Assembly: GCF_000317285.1 (NCBI RefSeq)
Contig: NZ_AJLN01000125.1
Span: forward strand, 1-53,420
DNA length: 53,420 nt
DNA from: Chlorogloeopsis fritschii PCC 6912
Lineage (GTDB): Bacteria; Cyanobacteriota; Cyanobacteriia; Cyanobacteriales; Nostocaceae
Direction: 5' to 3'
In this document: one piece after another, positions 1-8,070 of the stretch
Position numbering within the stretch: position 1 is the first letter of the stretch
Layout: every line of letters starts with the position of its first letter
Translations under genes and position numbers: made by a program
Notes under the pieces: model-generated
What the model saw: the letters and a program-made list of their open reading frames with translations, nothing else
Databases searched by the model: none
What the model was told of the DNA's origin: nothing

Positions 1-51
1 CAGTTGCGATTAACCCAATTGCGAGAAATATTTCCCACAGCAGTTTGCTAA
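1..51 (+). CDS. Possible 3' end of an upstream gene (partial)
   Basis: The window opens in a reading frame of 16 sense codons ending in TAA at 49-51, reading QLRLTQLREIFPTAVC. The composition would suit the end of a protein, but the stretch is too short to identify. It may equally be non-coding. If real, it converges on the PEP-CTERM gene that ends at 229. Confidence 0.25.
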   Translation, partial: QLRLTQLREIFPTAVC

Positions 52-61
52 GTTTCCAACT

Positions 62-328
62 TTGGGAAATTTTAAGGGTGTCTTTTTCTTCCCACAGATA
101 AAGGAAATTGAGTATACAGATGAGGAGGATTGCAAATACTTTTGGCTGAGTCCAGATTTCCCCGCGCATTGTACCGAATGGGTTGATGAGAATGATGCTG
201 AGGGAAAACAAGAGAGTGTAGAGGTGGTTCACTGCTGTTTGTTGGATCTAATTTTCAGCGCTTTTATAAAGCCCCATGCGCCGAGCGTCAAGAGTCCAAA
301 TACAGAGGAGGATTCGGGTACAGATTGA
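62..328 (+). other. Doubtful ORF converging on the PEP-CTERM gene
   Basis: A TTG-started frame of 88 codons. The first 55 or so codons have an acidic, protein-like composition (for example EYTDEEDCKYFWL). The last 33 codons overlap the opposite-strand PEP-CTERM gene and read like its shadow. The frame is open back to position 14 without a better start. It could be the end of a decayed gene or chance. No family is recognised. Confidence 0.18.
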
Positions 329-1962
329 GGAGAGCTTTCCTTAGAAATTGGACGCATTTTGAAACTACCTATACGGTCATTAAATGCCAGTTGAATCGGG
401 AAAGCTGTTTCTTCGGTTGAACCAAATAGTGAATCGATGTCAGTTATTTTAAAGTTGGAAATACCATGACCAAATAAGGAAACGAAGTCTAAGCTCTCTC
501 CGGGACTGAATTCACCAACAATAGTATCTCCTACTGAAACGGTAAATCGATTGTCGTCTCCAATCGGGAAGTCAAGAATTTCAGTAAATAGTGTGTCATC
601 TAGTGCTTGGAATTCAAAACCATAGGTAGTGTGTGGGTCGTACCAACGGCAGCCAGGAACGTTGCGAAATACTTGCCAGTTTCCATCTCTTGCATTGGGG
701 AGGATTGGATTGTGTTGAGTTCCTCCTGGCCGTTCTCTGCTGACACCACCACCTCCGCTATTAGCTCCAATCACATATGGAAAATCATTTTCATCTTCAA
801 ACACTTGGACAGCAAGCTCGTATTTGCCTCCATCTTTGCCACGAATATGATTGCCGCCACCGCCATATGCACCTACAGTTAGGTTGATAGTTCCATCACT
901 TGAAACGTTACCCGTTAATGCAGAAGCAAAGCCATCTCCTACAGAGCTACTATCATTGTCAGAACGCAAAGTTTCACTGTTATGTCTTGCTTCCAAATAT
1001 GTATTTGGATTGCATATATTTCCAGATATATCGTTATTTATCTCGGCATGAAATTTTGCTCCTGGGGTAAGTTTTGTCAATTGGAATGTATCTGTTTCTC
1101 CACTGGAGTAAAGACTATCGACAAAAGTTTTCTTGGGTGTATATATATTTTCCCAACCCCATCTTACTCCGCTGTAAATTTCTACCTTCCTTTTTACTAC
1201 CCCTGTTTGAGGATCTTTAGTTCCTCCAGGAACCTCGTTAACTAGATAGGTTTCAGCATAGAAGTAATGGTTTTTACGCGTGAAGGAGCCTGCGACATAG
1301 GGTAAGTCAAAGAAGAGAGTTGGATTTGATCCAGATATAGGATATGATTCATCATAGTAAGGGCTTCCTGCGTTAGGAACAATATCAATTTTGTCATTAG
1401 GAATCTGGTCATTTATAACCTGTCCATTTTCTATGTCAAAGTTAAGAAGTATCCGCTGAATCCAATGAACTGTACTACCAGTAGGATCGCCTCTCTCAAC
1501 ATCGGGAATATAATTTAATTTGAAATAAGCTCCAACTCCTTGTGGCCCATAGCGTCCATCGATACACGGGAAGTCTGCGTTGCAAGCGTAATAGTTCTGG
1601 ATATTGAAACTACCTGCTAAATTGCCTTTCGGCACAAACTCCCAGAAGTTTCCAAATCTTTGATTTAGCAAATATAGCAAACCATCAGTTCCACCTGGTC
1701 TGATCTCAACCACTTGTCCTTTGTTTAGTTCTCGCCGTGGATCTGGTGGAAAAGGTTTTCCTGGACTGAAATCAGGCCACGCATCTAATCTTGTAACGCC
1801 CTGACGAAAGTCGTAATATTCCTCGTATTTATAAGTTCTATCACTGTCCTTGATTGGTTGTGTTTGGTCTGGTGTAATACTGAATGCAAAACTAGATTTC
1901 CCAGTGAGCGTGACTAGCACAGCTGTTGTTAAAAAAACCAAAAAGTATTTTTGTGACGGCAT
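229..1962 (-). CDS. PEP-CTERM sorting-domain exported protein
   Basis: A 577-residue protein with an N-terminal signal peptide (hydrophobic core around residues 6-27, FLVFLTTAVLVTLTG then SSFAF). The C-terminus has a PEP-CTERM-type sorting signal: VPESSS, a hydrophobic segment (VFGLLTLGAWGFIKAL), then a basic tail (KIRSNKQQ). In this family the tail is recognised by an exosortase and the protein goes to the envelope or extracellular matrix. The signal here is VPES rather than the canonical VPEP. The body is rich in Gly, Asn and aromatic residues, and no enzymatic motif is recognised. It looks monocistronic. Identification of the tail is firm; the function is unknown. Confidence 0.75.
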   Translation of the reverse strand: MPSQKYFLVFLTTAVLVTLTGKSSFAFSITPDQTQPIKDSDRTYKYEEYYDFRQGVTRLDAWPDFSPGKPFPPDPRRELNKGQVVEIRPGGTDGLLYLLNQRFGNFWEFVPKGNLAGSFNIQNYYACNADFPCIDGRYGPQGVGAYFKLNYIPDVERGDPTGSTVHWIQRILLNFDIENGQVINDQIPNDKIDIVPNAGSPYYDESYPISGSNPTLFFDLPYVAGSFTRKNHYFYAETYLVNEVPGGTKDPQTGVVKRKVEIYSGVRWGWENIYTPKKTFVDSLYSSGETDTFQLTKLTPGAKFHAEINNDISGNICNPNTYLEARHNSETLRSDNDSSSVGDGFASALTGNVSSDGTINLTVGAYGGGGNHIRGKDGGKYELAVQVFEDENDFPYVIGANSGGGGVSRERPGGTQHNPILPNARDGNWQVFRNVPGCRWYDPHTTYGFEFQALDDTLFTEILDFPIGDDNRFTVSVGDTIVGEFSPGESLDFVSLFGHGISNFKITDIDSLFGSTEETAFPIQLAFNDRIGSFKMRPISKESSPQSVPESSSVFGLLTLGAWGFIKALKIRSNKQQ

Positions 1963-2235
1963 TTTTCGTAGGTACCTTAAGATTTAAATTTGAAAAAGCA
2001 GAAGGAAACTCCAAGAATAAATTTGAGGGATTCAAGAAGGAAAATTCTTATTTATCTACAAATAAAATTAAGGACTTGTATCCTTTGTCGGAAGGCAGAC
2101 GAACAGAACCTTCAGATTTGTCTCAATAAAAAAGCTTCTGCTTGTGTCCTCTGTCTTCCAACGAAGTCGATCAAAGAAATAACAGTCCTTGCTTAAAATT
2201 GAGACATAAATGACAATTATTAATGCAACGTTACT

Positions 2236-3339
2236 TCAAGGTTGAACTAGGCAAAATTCCACAAAGGGCGTATGCACCATACCTCTCCAAAAATCTTCAA
2301 ACGAACCTATATCTAATGGATTTGTTAGCGATCTGTATGTCAACCGAACCTGATAACTACCCAACTCCAAACTATTAAACGACCAATAACCTCTACCTGT
2401 ACCACGAACTATCAAGCTCAATAGCCCATCAGTTTGTCTCTCAATGTGTGCGCTAACAAAGAACGTCACACTTTTTCCAGGCTCAACCAAATGATAATCA
2501 GATTCCCTAGCACCAATCCATCCAGTGCTACCAGCACCTAGATTCTGCCCTAAGATTAAACCATTTGCTCCCATAAGTTCTGGGATCAAGGTGGTAAATG
2601 AGCAGAAGCGCTGAGAGATTGAGGTGTTGTTTGTGATGCGAATCCCAATCTGTACAGAGGAACTGGCATCGGATAGCTGAGAGTGTGAAATAGTCCATAT
2701 TTGCTCTGGCACTACAGTTTCAAAACTAATGCCATCAACTTCTACAGCATTTTTGTTAGATTCCATAGGTTCGAGGAATCGAATATTCACAGGTTGTGTT
2801 ATCAATGGCTTTACTAAAGAGCATTCGAGTCGAAATTCGTCCCCTGTCGAGACATCCAAGACTGTGAACTCTCCACTAGGGCTATTGTAGATAAATCGAA
2901 TTTGATACGTTCCCAATTGGAAAGTATCAAAAAACCAGGTATGGACAGGATTACTAGAGATTTGGAAATGGGTAGAGATATTCCATTGAATTTGACATAA
3001 GCCATTTTGCCAAGAGAAATAAGCAATTAAATAGCAAAGCAAAGTCTTTTGAGATGGAATAGCAATGCGGTCATATAGACTTGGAGTAATTTGCCTGCTT
3101 ATGCGTTTTTGTGGATGTAGTACTTGCCCATTAGTGGATAAGAGTTCTAAAGTCAGAATTTCGTAAAAGAAGGGAAAATATGTTGGTGTGTTGTTAGTGA
3201 TACCAGTGACAATTTGTAAACAGGTATTAGTATTTCTTTGATCGGGAATAGGCAAAACTATGAGGTTTGGCTCCGAAATTTCCATCTGGATACCATCGGC
3301 TTCACAAGTGTTGCTGCTATTTGATTCAAAAGATGTCAT
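2236..3339 (-). CDS. Tandemly duplicated two-domain protein, function unknown
   Basis: A 367-residue protein made of two related halves, roughly residues 12-185 and 195-367. Both open with E(A/V)DGI, carry an ITNNT motif about 35-45 residues later, and end in the same block: W-F-(F/N)-x-(F/L)-(Q/E)-LG(T/S)YQ(I/V)R(F/L). The alternating polar/hydrophobic pattern suggests beta-sandwich (Ig-like) domains; this is an inference. There is no signal peptide, membrane segment or catalytic motif. It lies about 270 bp upstream of the PEP-CTERM gene on the same strand, with its own spacer, so co-transcription is uncertain. Confidence 0.7.
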   Translation of the reverse strand: MTSFESNSSNTCEADGIQMEISEPNLIVLPIPDQRNTNTCLQIVTGITNNTPTYFPFFYEILTLELLSTNGQVLHPQKRISRQITPSLYDRIAIPSQKTLLCYLIAYFSWQNGLCQIQWNISTHFQISSNPVHTWFFDTFQLGTYQIRFIYNSPSGEFTVLDVSTGDEFRLECSLVKPLITQPVNIRFLEPMESNKNAVEVDGISFETVVPEQIWTISHSQLSDASSSVQIGIRITNNTSISQRFCSFTTLIPELMGANGLILGQNLGAGSTGWIGARESDYHLVEPGKSVTFFVSAHIERQTDGLLSLIVRGTGRGYWSFNSLELGSYQVRLTYRSLTNPLDIGSFEDFWRGMVHTPFVEFCLVQP

Positions 3340-3929
3340 TTGACTACCCTCTTTATTTACAGGTTTTCATGCATCCTTAAACGTATGAACACATGGTTTA
3401 ATATCATTGTCCTGAAAAAGAGCGATGAATTGTTTCAGACTTAGGTGTAGATTATTCAAAAAGTTTTTCTAATTCTTTGTTCATCATCGAGGCAACAACA
3501 TCACTATTCTTTCTAAATACAGGGCAGTCACTCTTTCTAAGAGCTTTACGCAAATTTTATATTCTTTCTGTTGATGGTTCAGAAATACTTTAACTCTATG
3601 GCTCGTAGATGCATAAATTAAAGGTTGATTTCATGCAAAACTTTTGGTGCTGTATTTTCATGTTATATTTGATTGCTTCAAAACTATTAAGATAAATCTA
3701 GGCTGTTTTTCAATATGTGATAACCCAAGATTTACCGAATTGTTAGAACTAGTATCTACTGTATTAATAAATGAAAATTTATTAGAGCTTTCTAAATTAA
3801 ATCTAAAGTAAATATTCTTCAAAAAAGAAAGGTTAATTGTTAAAATAATACAAAGATAAAATCAAGAAAAGAGATAGCCAAACATTAAGAATATATAAAA
3901 CTGAAGCAATATATTTATTTAGGTGATGT
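3340..3929. other. AT-rich intergenic stretch, nothing assigned
   Basis: About 590 bp upstream of the duplicated-domain gene, very AT-rich, with no open frame of protein-like composition on either strand. It must hold the promoter of the minus-strand gene that starts at 3339, but no convincing -35/-10 pair stands out. Confidence 0.4.
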
Positions 3930-4062
3930 AGTTGCTACTGTACTCAAAGAGCGATCGCTCTTATCAATAGCTTGCTGTCAGTCAGTTGAGTACTCGCACA
4001 GTCGTTTAAACTACTTTGGATATAGCCGCCAGGTAAAAATGGCGGGCGATCGCTTTTTTAAA
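3930..4062 (+). ncRNA. Candidate structured RNA ending in a terminator
   Basis: The inverted repeat GTACTCAA (3940-3947) / TTGAGTAC (3986-3993) encloses a perfect 16-bp palindrome built on HIP1 (3947-3962). About 30 nt later a GC-rich hairpin (4026-4045) is followed by a run of T (4053-4059). No coding frame of note crosses it. The arrangement suits a small transcript read on the plus strand. The palindrome may simply be a HIP1 site, so the call rests mainly on the outer stem plus terminator. Confidence 0.3.
4026..4060 (+). terminator. Rho-independent terminator candidate
   Basis: Stem CCGCCA (4026-4031) / TGGCGG (4040-4045) with an 8-nt loop. A HIP1 octamer and a run of six Ts follow, so the T-run is set a few bases off the stem. 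Confidence 0.45.
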
Positions 4063-4159
4063 TCGAGAAAATGATATTATTTATATATAAGTCTTCTTCT
4101 CAATTGCACAAGAGGGGATGAGGTGGCGATGGGGAGAAGATTATAGGCAAAAACTGCTT

Positions 4160-4250
4160 TTAGCAAGTAGAAGCATTATTTGCAGGTGTGGCTGTAGTGC
4201 GATCGCTAGCTGAAATCAGTTTGAACTTACCAAAATTGCAGGGCTTTTGA
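4160..4250 (+). other. Possible degraded coding remnant
   Basis: A short frame of about 28 codons reads QVEALFAGVAVVRSLAEISL and continues to NLPKLQGF before TGA. The composition is protein-like, but there is no start codon, no extension upstream of an in-frame TAG, and no recognised family. It may be the relic of a decayed gene; chance is not excluded. Confidence 0.15.
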
Positions 4251-4320
4251 GCAAGCGCTTCCTTTAGGAGTATTTTTGTTTGCTATCAAATCTTTGCCGA
4301 GAAAAGTTATTGGTTGTAGA

Positions 4321-4470
4321 GCCTTTGGTTTTATAGCTTAACTCCCGCTAGGTAAGGCAAAAATTTACATAGCGTGACATCCCTCCCTGAAAAGACTTAG
4401 ATAGTTCGGTTATCCGGCTACCTCAGGAAACCTCAAGAGGGGTTTTTAGCGTCACTATATATATAGTGAA
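4321..4470 (+). ncRNA. Second candidate structured RNA with terminator and palindrome
   Basis: GTGAC (4374-4378) and GTCAC (4451-4455) bracket a structured segment. It contains the small dyad CGGTTATCCGG and ends in a terminator-type hairpin (4428-4447). A perfect 18-bp AT-rich palindrome follows at 4452-4469. There is no coding frame. It resembles the leader or end structure of a small RNA or the relic of a mobile element; I do not recognise a named RNA family. Confidence 0.3.
4428..4447 (+). terminator. Rho-independent terminator candidate
   Basis: Stem AAACCTC (4428-4434) / GGGGTTT (4439-4445), one G-U pair, AAGA loop, followed by T residues. It precedes the sigma-factor gene by about 400 bp, so it must end some upstream plus-strand transcript. 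Confidence 0.45.
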
Positions 4471-4860
4471 TATTGAGAGGAATTTTAGCTATTTTTTTTG
4501 GCCAGTTATCTATTTTGAACTATAATGGAAAGTTTTGTCTAAACTACTTTACTCTTGGTTAAATTTATCGTAATATTAAATAAGTAGAACTCATACTGAC
4601 TTCGGATTGTCAGCGTCGTAGCCAGCGACTAAGGAAAAAAAAGAATTCTTTAAGACAACGAATGCCTGCCTATAGAGATTCCAAAATCTAGGGAGGGTAG
4701 GGGAACCTATCCAAGGAACTAACCGTCGTAACAGGTTCTAAAAACCGAGAAACTCGACCTTTGGTGGTAGTTCCAAAATGACTGATGATATATGCACTAC
4801 CTTTCCTAATCCGCCATAACTTAAGTATTCTTTGTGTTTGGAGAAGAGGAAAACGCACCA

Positions 4861-5844
4861 ATGCCCACTGTTAACACTGAACTTGAAAATACTAACGCCA
4901 AATTCACGGCTGATATGGTGCGAACCTATCTGCGCGAGATTGGTCGTGTACCCCTGCTTACCCGTGAGCAAGAAATTGTCTACGGCAAACAGGTACAACA
5001 AATGATGACACTGCTGGAGGCAAAAGAAGCTCTAGCCAAGAAACTGCGCCGCGAACCGAACTTGGAAGAGTGGGCTGCTCACGTGAAAAAGTCTGAGACA
5101 GAAGTGAATCAGACTGTGTTGCAGGGTAAGCGGGCAAAGCAGAAGATGATTGAAGCGAATTTGCGCTTAGTAGTTGCGATCGCCAAAAAGTATCAGAAGC
5201 GGAACATGGAGTTTCTGGATCTGATTCAAGAAGGAACACTAGGATTAGAGCGTGGTGTCGAAAAATTTGATCCGACACGGGGTTATAAGTTTTCGACTTA
5301 CGCTTACTGGTGGATTCGCCAAGCGATTACTCGTGCGATCGCCCAACAAGGGCGTACCATTCGCTTACCTATCCACATTACCGAGAAACTGAACAAAATC
5401 AAAAAAGTGCAGCGGGAACTTGCTCAAACCTTGGGGCGATCGCCATCTCCCGCGGAAATTGCTAAAGAACTTGAACTAGAGCCAGCACAGATCCGTGAGT
5501 ATCTGAATATGGCGCGTCAGCCAGTTTCTTTGGATGTTAAGGTTGGCGATAACCAAGATACTGAGTTGCAAGAAATGTTGGAAGATGAAGGCCCATCGCC
5601 AGAATCTTACATGACTCAAGAGTTCTTGCGCCAAGATCTTAACAATATGCTTGCAGAACTAACCCCCCAACAGCGAGAAGTATTAGCTCTGCGCTTTGGG
5701 TTAGTAGATGGCAATGAAATGTCTCTAGCTAAAGTTGGTGAGCGTTTAAATCTCAGTCGTGAGCGCGTCCGCCAGTTAGAGCATCAAGCCCTGGCGCATC
5801 TGCGTCGCCGTCGCGCCAACGTCAAAGAGTACGTTGCTAGCTAG
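4861..5844 (+). CDS. sigD: Group 2 RNA polymerase sigma factor, SigD-like
   Basis: A sigma-70 family protein of 327 residues. Region 1.2 ([18 protein letters not shown]) lies near residues 16-35. Region 2 has the core-binding and -10-reading block ([16 protein letters not shown] ... [17 protein letters not shown]) near 95-165. Region 4 has the -35-reading helix-turn-helix ([17 protein letters not shown]) near the C-terminus. The absence of a long region 1.1 and the short length mark a non-essential group 2 factor. The overall sequence and the [10 protein letters not shown] ending resemble cyanobacterial SigD, but SigB/SigC/SigE paralogues are close. The ATG at 4861 is preferred over the in-frame GTG at 4834 because GAGG lies just upstream of it. 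A terminator follows at 5871. Confidence 0.9.
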   Translation: MPTVNTELENTNAKFTADMVRTYLREIGRVPLLTREQEIVYGKQVQQMMTLLEAKEALAKKLRREPNLEEWAAHVKKSETEVNQTVLQGKRAKQKMIEANLRLVVAIAKKYQKRNMEFLDLIQEGTLGLERGVEKFDPTRGYKFSTYAYWWIRQAITRAIAQQGRTIRLPIHITEKLNKIKKVQRELAQTLGRSPSPAEIAKELELEPAQIREYLNMARQPVSLDVKVGDNQDTELQEMLEDEGPSPESYMTQEFLRQDLNNMLAELTPQQREVLALRFGLVDGNEMSLAKVGERLNLSRERVRQLEHQALAHLRRRRANVKEYVAS

Positions 5845-5870
5845 CTATATGCTTATTGCCGTTGGCGGCG

Positions 5871-5900
5871 CGCCTCCTGAATTCAGGGGGCGATTTTTTT
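5871..5900 (+). terminator. Terminator of the sigma-factor gene
   Basis: CGCCTCCTGA pairs with TCAGGGGGCG (one G-U pair) around a GAATTC centre, followed at 5894-5900 by seven Ts. It lies 27 bp past the stop codon. Confidence 0.85.
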
Positions 5901-6301
5901 ATTCAGCCTACCAACTATTTCAAACAGCAATTTGTCAAAATTTCTAGATAAAATCCGGAATTAAAAGATTTTATTGTGTAGTTTCAGATAGATGTGCAAA
6001 AACTTAGGAGTTTTTCTGTCAAACAGCAACAATTCTTCAGAAAAATGCTAACAATCAAGCTAAACAGTTGAAGTTTTAATTTTCTTGACAATCACCCTAT
6101 TGGATTAGTCACATAGGTGAAAGCTTTATAGCTCAACCAATGGTAGTCTAAAATTATCGTCCATAATCAATCAAGAATTTATTTTTTACAAAGTTTTTTC
6201 AGACAAAATCAACCTTTTGATAGAAGCTTTACTCATAAATACATCTGGTTCGATTGAAGTAATAGGCGCAGGATAGTTTATTTTTTAAAAGGAGAAATAG
6301 G
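5901..6301. other. Intergenic region upstream of the 6302 gene
   Basis: AT-rich, with no coding frame. A TTGACA box lies near 6085, followed by the imperfect dyad TCACCCTAT / ATAGGTGA (about 6093-6121), which could be promoter-associated. The purine-rich GGAGAAATAGG just before 6302 is the ribosome-binding site that favours the GTG start there. Confidence 0.35.
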
Positions 6302-7141
6302 GTGCTTGATTATATTAATAAGTTGCTTCCCCCTCGTCATTTGAGAATACCCTTAATAGGCTTGCTTCTTGTTCTTGGTGTCGTTGGCGAGAGGGCTACA
6401 CCTGTGTTAAGTAACCAGATTGCCAGATTGCATATCCCTGCTCCTCAAGAATTTGAAAATGAACTCGCTAATAGGCATACTGAGTTACAGCGTAATTCTA
6501 TATCAGCATCTCAAGCTGCACAAAAGGAAGCTCGCCTACGCAGGGCGTTAGCCAAGTCGGGTTCTGTTAGCAGTAAAATTACCCAAGATTCTGAGGTAGC
6601 ATCAGCAAAAGCCCTAGAGAATCAAGCACCCACCTACACTTGGTTACAGCGTCATTCTGAGCTGGAATTTGAATCATCAGAACCTGAATTAGGAGTAGCT
6701 CCTACAATCAAAACCCAAAAAAGTGCATCGAAACTGTCTACACAACCAGCACTCAAGGAACAACAAGCAAAGTTTCCGAGGCGAGATGGCGTATACCTTT
6801 ATGGACAGTCGCCTAAGGCAGGACAATTTGGGTATGGGTATATCGTTTTTGAGAAGCGTCAGAGTAAAGTCATGGGTGCAATGTATATGCCCAGTTCTGA
6901 GTTTAGTTGTTTTGAAGGTACGCTAGCATCATCAGGAGATTTGGCGATGACTGTTAAGGGCTACCCTGGTGACATCAGCCCACTACAGGTGGCAACAAAA
7001 GATAGACTACCTCGAACAAGTAACGATGAGCCAGTCATCTACGGTCATTCGTTAACACTAGAAGATTATTATCGGTTAAAGTCCGTTAGTGCTAGCGATC
7101 GCCAATTTCTGCAAACGTGTAAAGCCAGCTTGCAAAGCTAG
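6302..7141 (+). CDS. Conserved cyanobacterial exported/anchored protein, unknown function
   Basis: A 279-residue protein starting with GTG behind a good Shine-Dalgarno (GGAG, spacing about 8). A hydrophobic segment (IPLIGLLLVLGVVG, residues 16-29) suggests a signal anchor. A polar, Gln/Ser/Lys-rich linker follows to about residue 155. A C-terminal globular domain (about 160-279) opens with RRDGVYLYGQSPKAGQFGYGY and has two cysteines (FSCFEG and QTCKAS) that could pair outside the cytoplasm. The C-terminal domain looks like a conserved cyanobacterial family without assigned function. It is transcribed alone, convergent with cobO. Confidence 0.7.
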   Translation: MLDYINKLLPPRHLRIPLIGLLLVLGVVGERATPVLSNQIARLHIPAPQEFENELANRHTELQRNSISASQAAQKEARLRRALAKSGSVSSKITQDSEVASAKALENQAPTYTWLQRHSELEFESSEPELGVAPTIKTQKSASKLSTQPALKEQQAKFPRRDGVYLYGQSPKAGQFGYGYIVFEKRQSKVMGAMYMPSSEFSCFEGTLASSGDLAMTVKGYPGDISPLQVATKDRLPRTSNDEPVIYGHSLTLEDYYRLKSVSASDRQFLQTCKASLQS

Positions 7142-7180
7142 TTGATGATTTGGCAAAGTCAAAAACATCACTTATTACTT

Positions 7181-7861
7181 TTAAAATTCAATCCCTGGCT
7201 GTGCTTTCACACTTTGATCGCGTAAAGGATGTTTAACTAGAGCCATTTCTGTCACTAAGTCAGCGCGTTCAATTAAGCCAGGGGGAGCGCCTCTTCCTGT
7301 GAGAATAACGTGGCTTTGGGCAGGCTTTTGATTCAAGCCTGCTAAAATTTCTTCGACACGCAAATAGCCAAGCTTAATAGCAATATTGATTTCATCCAAT
7401 AGTACTAGCTTGAAATCGGGATTGCGAATGTATTCTAATCCCTTTTGCCAAGCCGCTAATGCTTTTTCAATGTCGCGATCGCGATCTTGGGTTTCCCAGG
7501 TAAAACCTTCGCCCATAGCATGAAATTCTAACTGGTCTTGCCAAAGGCTGAAAACCCTTTTTTCCGAGGGTTCCCAAGCTCCTTTGATAAATTGGACAAT
7601 CGCTACTTTATAACCATGACCAAGCGATCGCAATACCATCCCCAATGCCGCAGTGGTTTTTCCCTTGCCATTGCCAGTGTGAACAATGATTAACCCTTTT
7701 TCCTGCGCAGCTTGAGCAATTCTTTGGTCTTGTACTTGCTTGCGTCGCTGCATCTTTTTACGATACTGCTCTTCAGTAAGGGATGGAGATGGTGCTTCCT
7801 CCATCAAACTTTGTGCTTCTAAGTCTAAGTGAGATTCTGTTGTTTTATTGGTGTTCATCAA
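7181..7861 (-). CDS. cobO: Cob(I)yrinic acid a,c-diamide adenosyltransferase
   Basis: A 226-residue CobO/BtuR family enzyme that transfers the 5'-deoxyadenosyl group of ATP to the cobalt of cob(I)yrinic acid diamide or cobinamide in B12 synthesis and salvage; cytoplasmic. The P-loop GNGKGKTT is at residues 63-70, followed by the family blocks ALGMVLRSLGHGYKVAIVQF, FHAMGEGFTWETQ and VLLDEINIAI. The first ~45 residues are a charged extension typical of the family. Start: the first of two adjacent ATG codons. No cobalamin riboswitch was seen upstream; the spacer there is repeat DNA. Confidence 0.95.
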   Translation of the reverse strand: MMNTNKTTESHLDLEAQSLMEEAPSPSLTEEQYRKKMQRRKQVQDQRIAQAAQEKGLIIVHTGNGKGKTTAALGMVLRSLGHGYKVAIVQFIKGAWEPSEKRVFSLWQDQLEFHAMGEGFTWETQDRDRDIEKALAAWQKGLEYIRNPDFKLVLLDEINIAIKLGYLRVEEILAGLNQKPAQSHVILTGRGAPPGLIERADLVTEMALVKHPLRDQSVKAQPGIEF

Positions 7862-7912
7862 CTTTTCTGGGAAGGACAGCTATAAAAGAATCTTATAACT
7901 TCCTGTGATGAA

Positions 7913-8066
7913 CTAGGGATCGGCGATCGGAGATTGGGTACTGGGTATCAGGGATTGGGGATCGGGGATCGGGAAAAAGAGGACACGGGGAGTATTTTTG
8001 ATAGATTCTCCGCGTCTTCCCCTCTCCGCGTCTGCTAGTCCCTAGCCCCTAGCCCCTAGTCCCTAA
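7913..8066. repeat. Degenerate heptamer repeats in the cobO / GH13 spacer
   Basis: Short units of the type GGGGATC/GGGGATT (about 7913-7976) are followed by CCCTAGC/CCCTAGT units (about 8036-8066). These are the low-complexity tandem repeats typical of filamentous cyanobacterial spacers. Confidence 0.7.
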
Positions 8067-8070
8067 TTAA

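Noticed and set aside
3947-3962. 16-bp palindrome considered as a repressor operator
   Set aside because: It is centred on the HIP1 octamer, which is scattered through the whole window, so it carries no specific regulatory weight by itself.
7862-8070. Cobalamin riboswitch upstream of cobO
   Set aside because: The spacer is low-complexity heptamer repeat and shows no B12-box-like conserved sequence.
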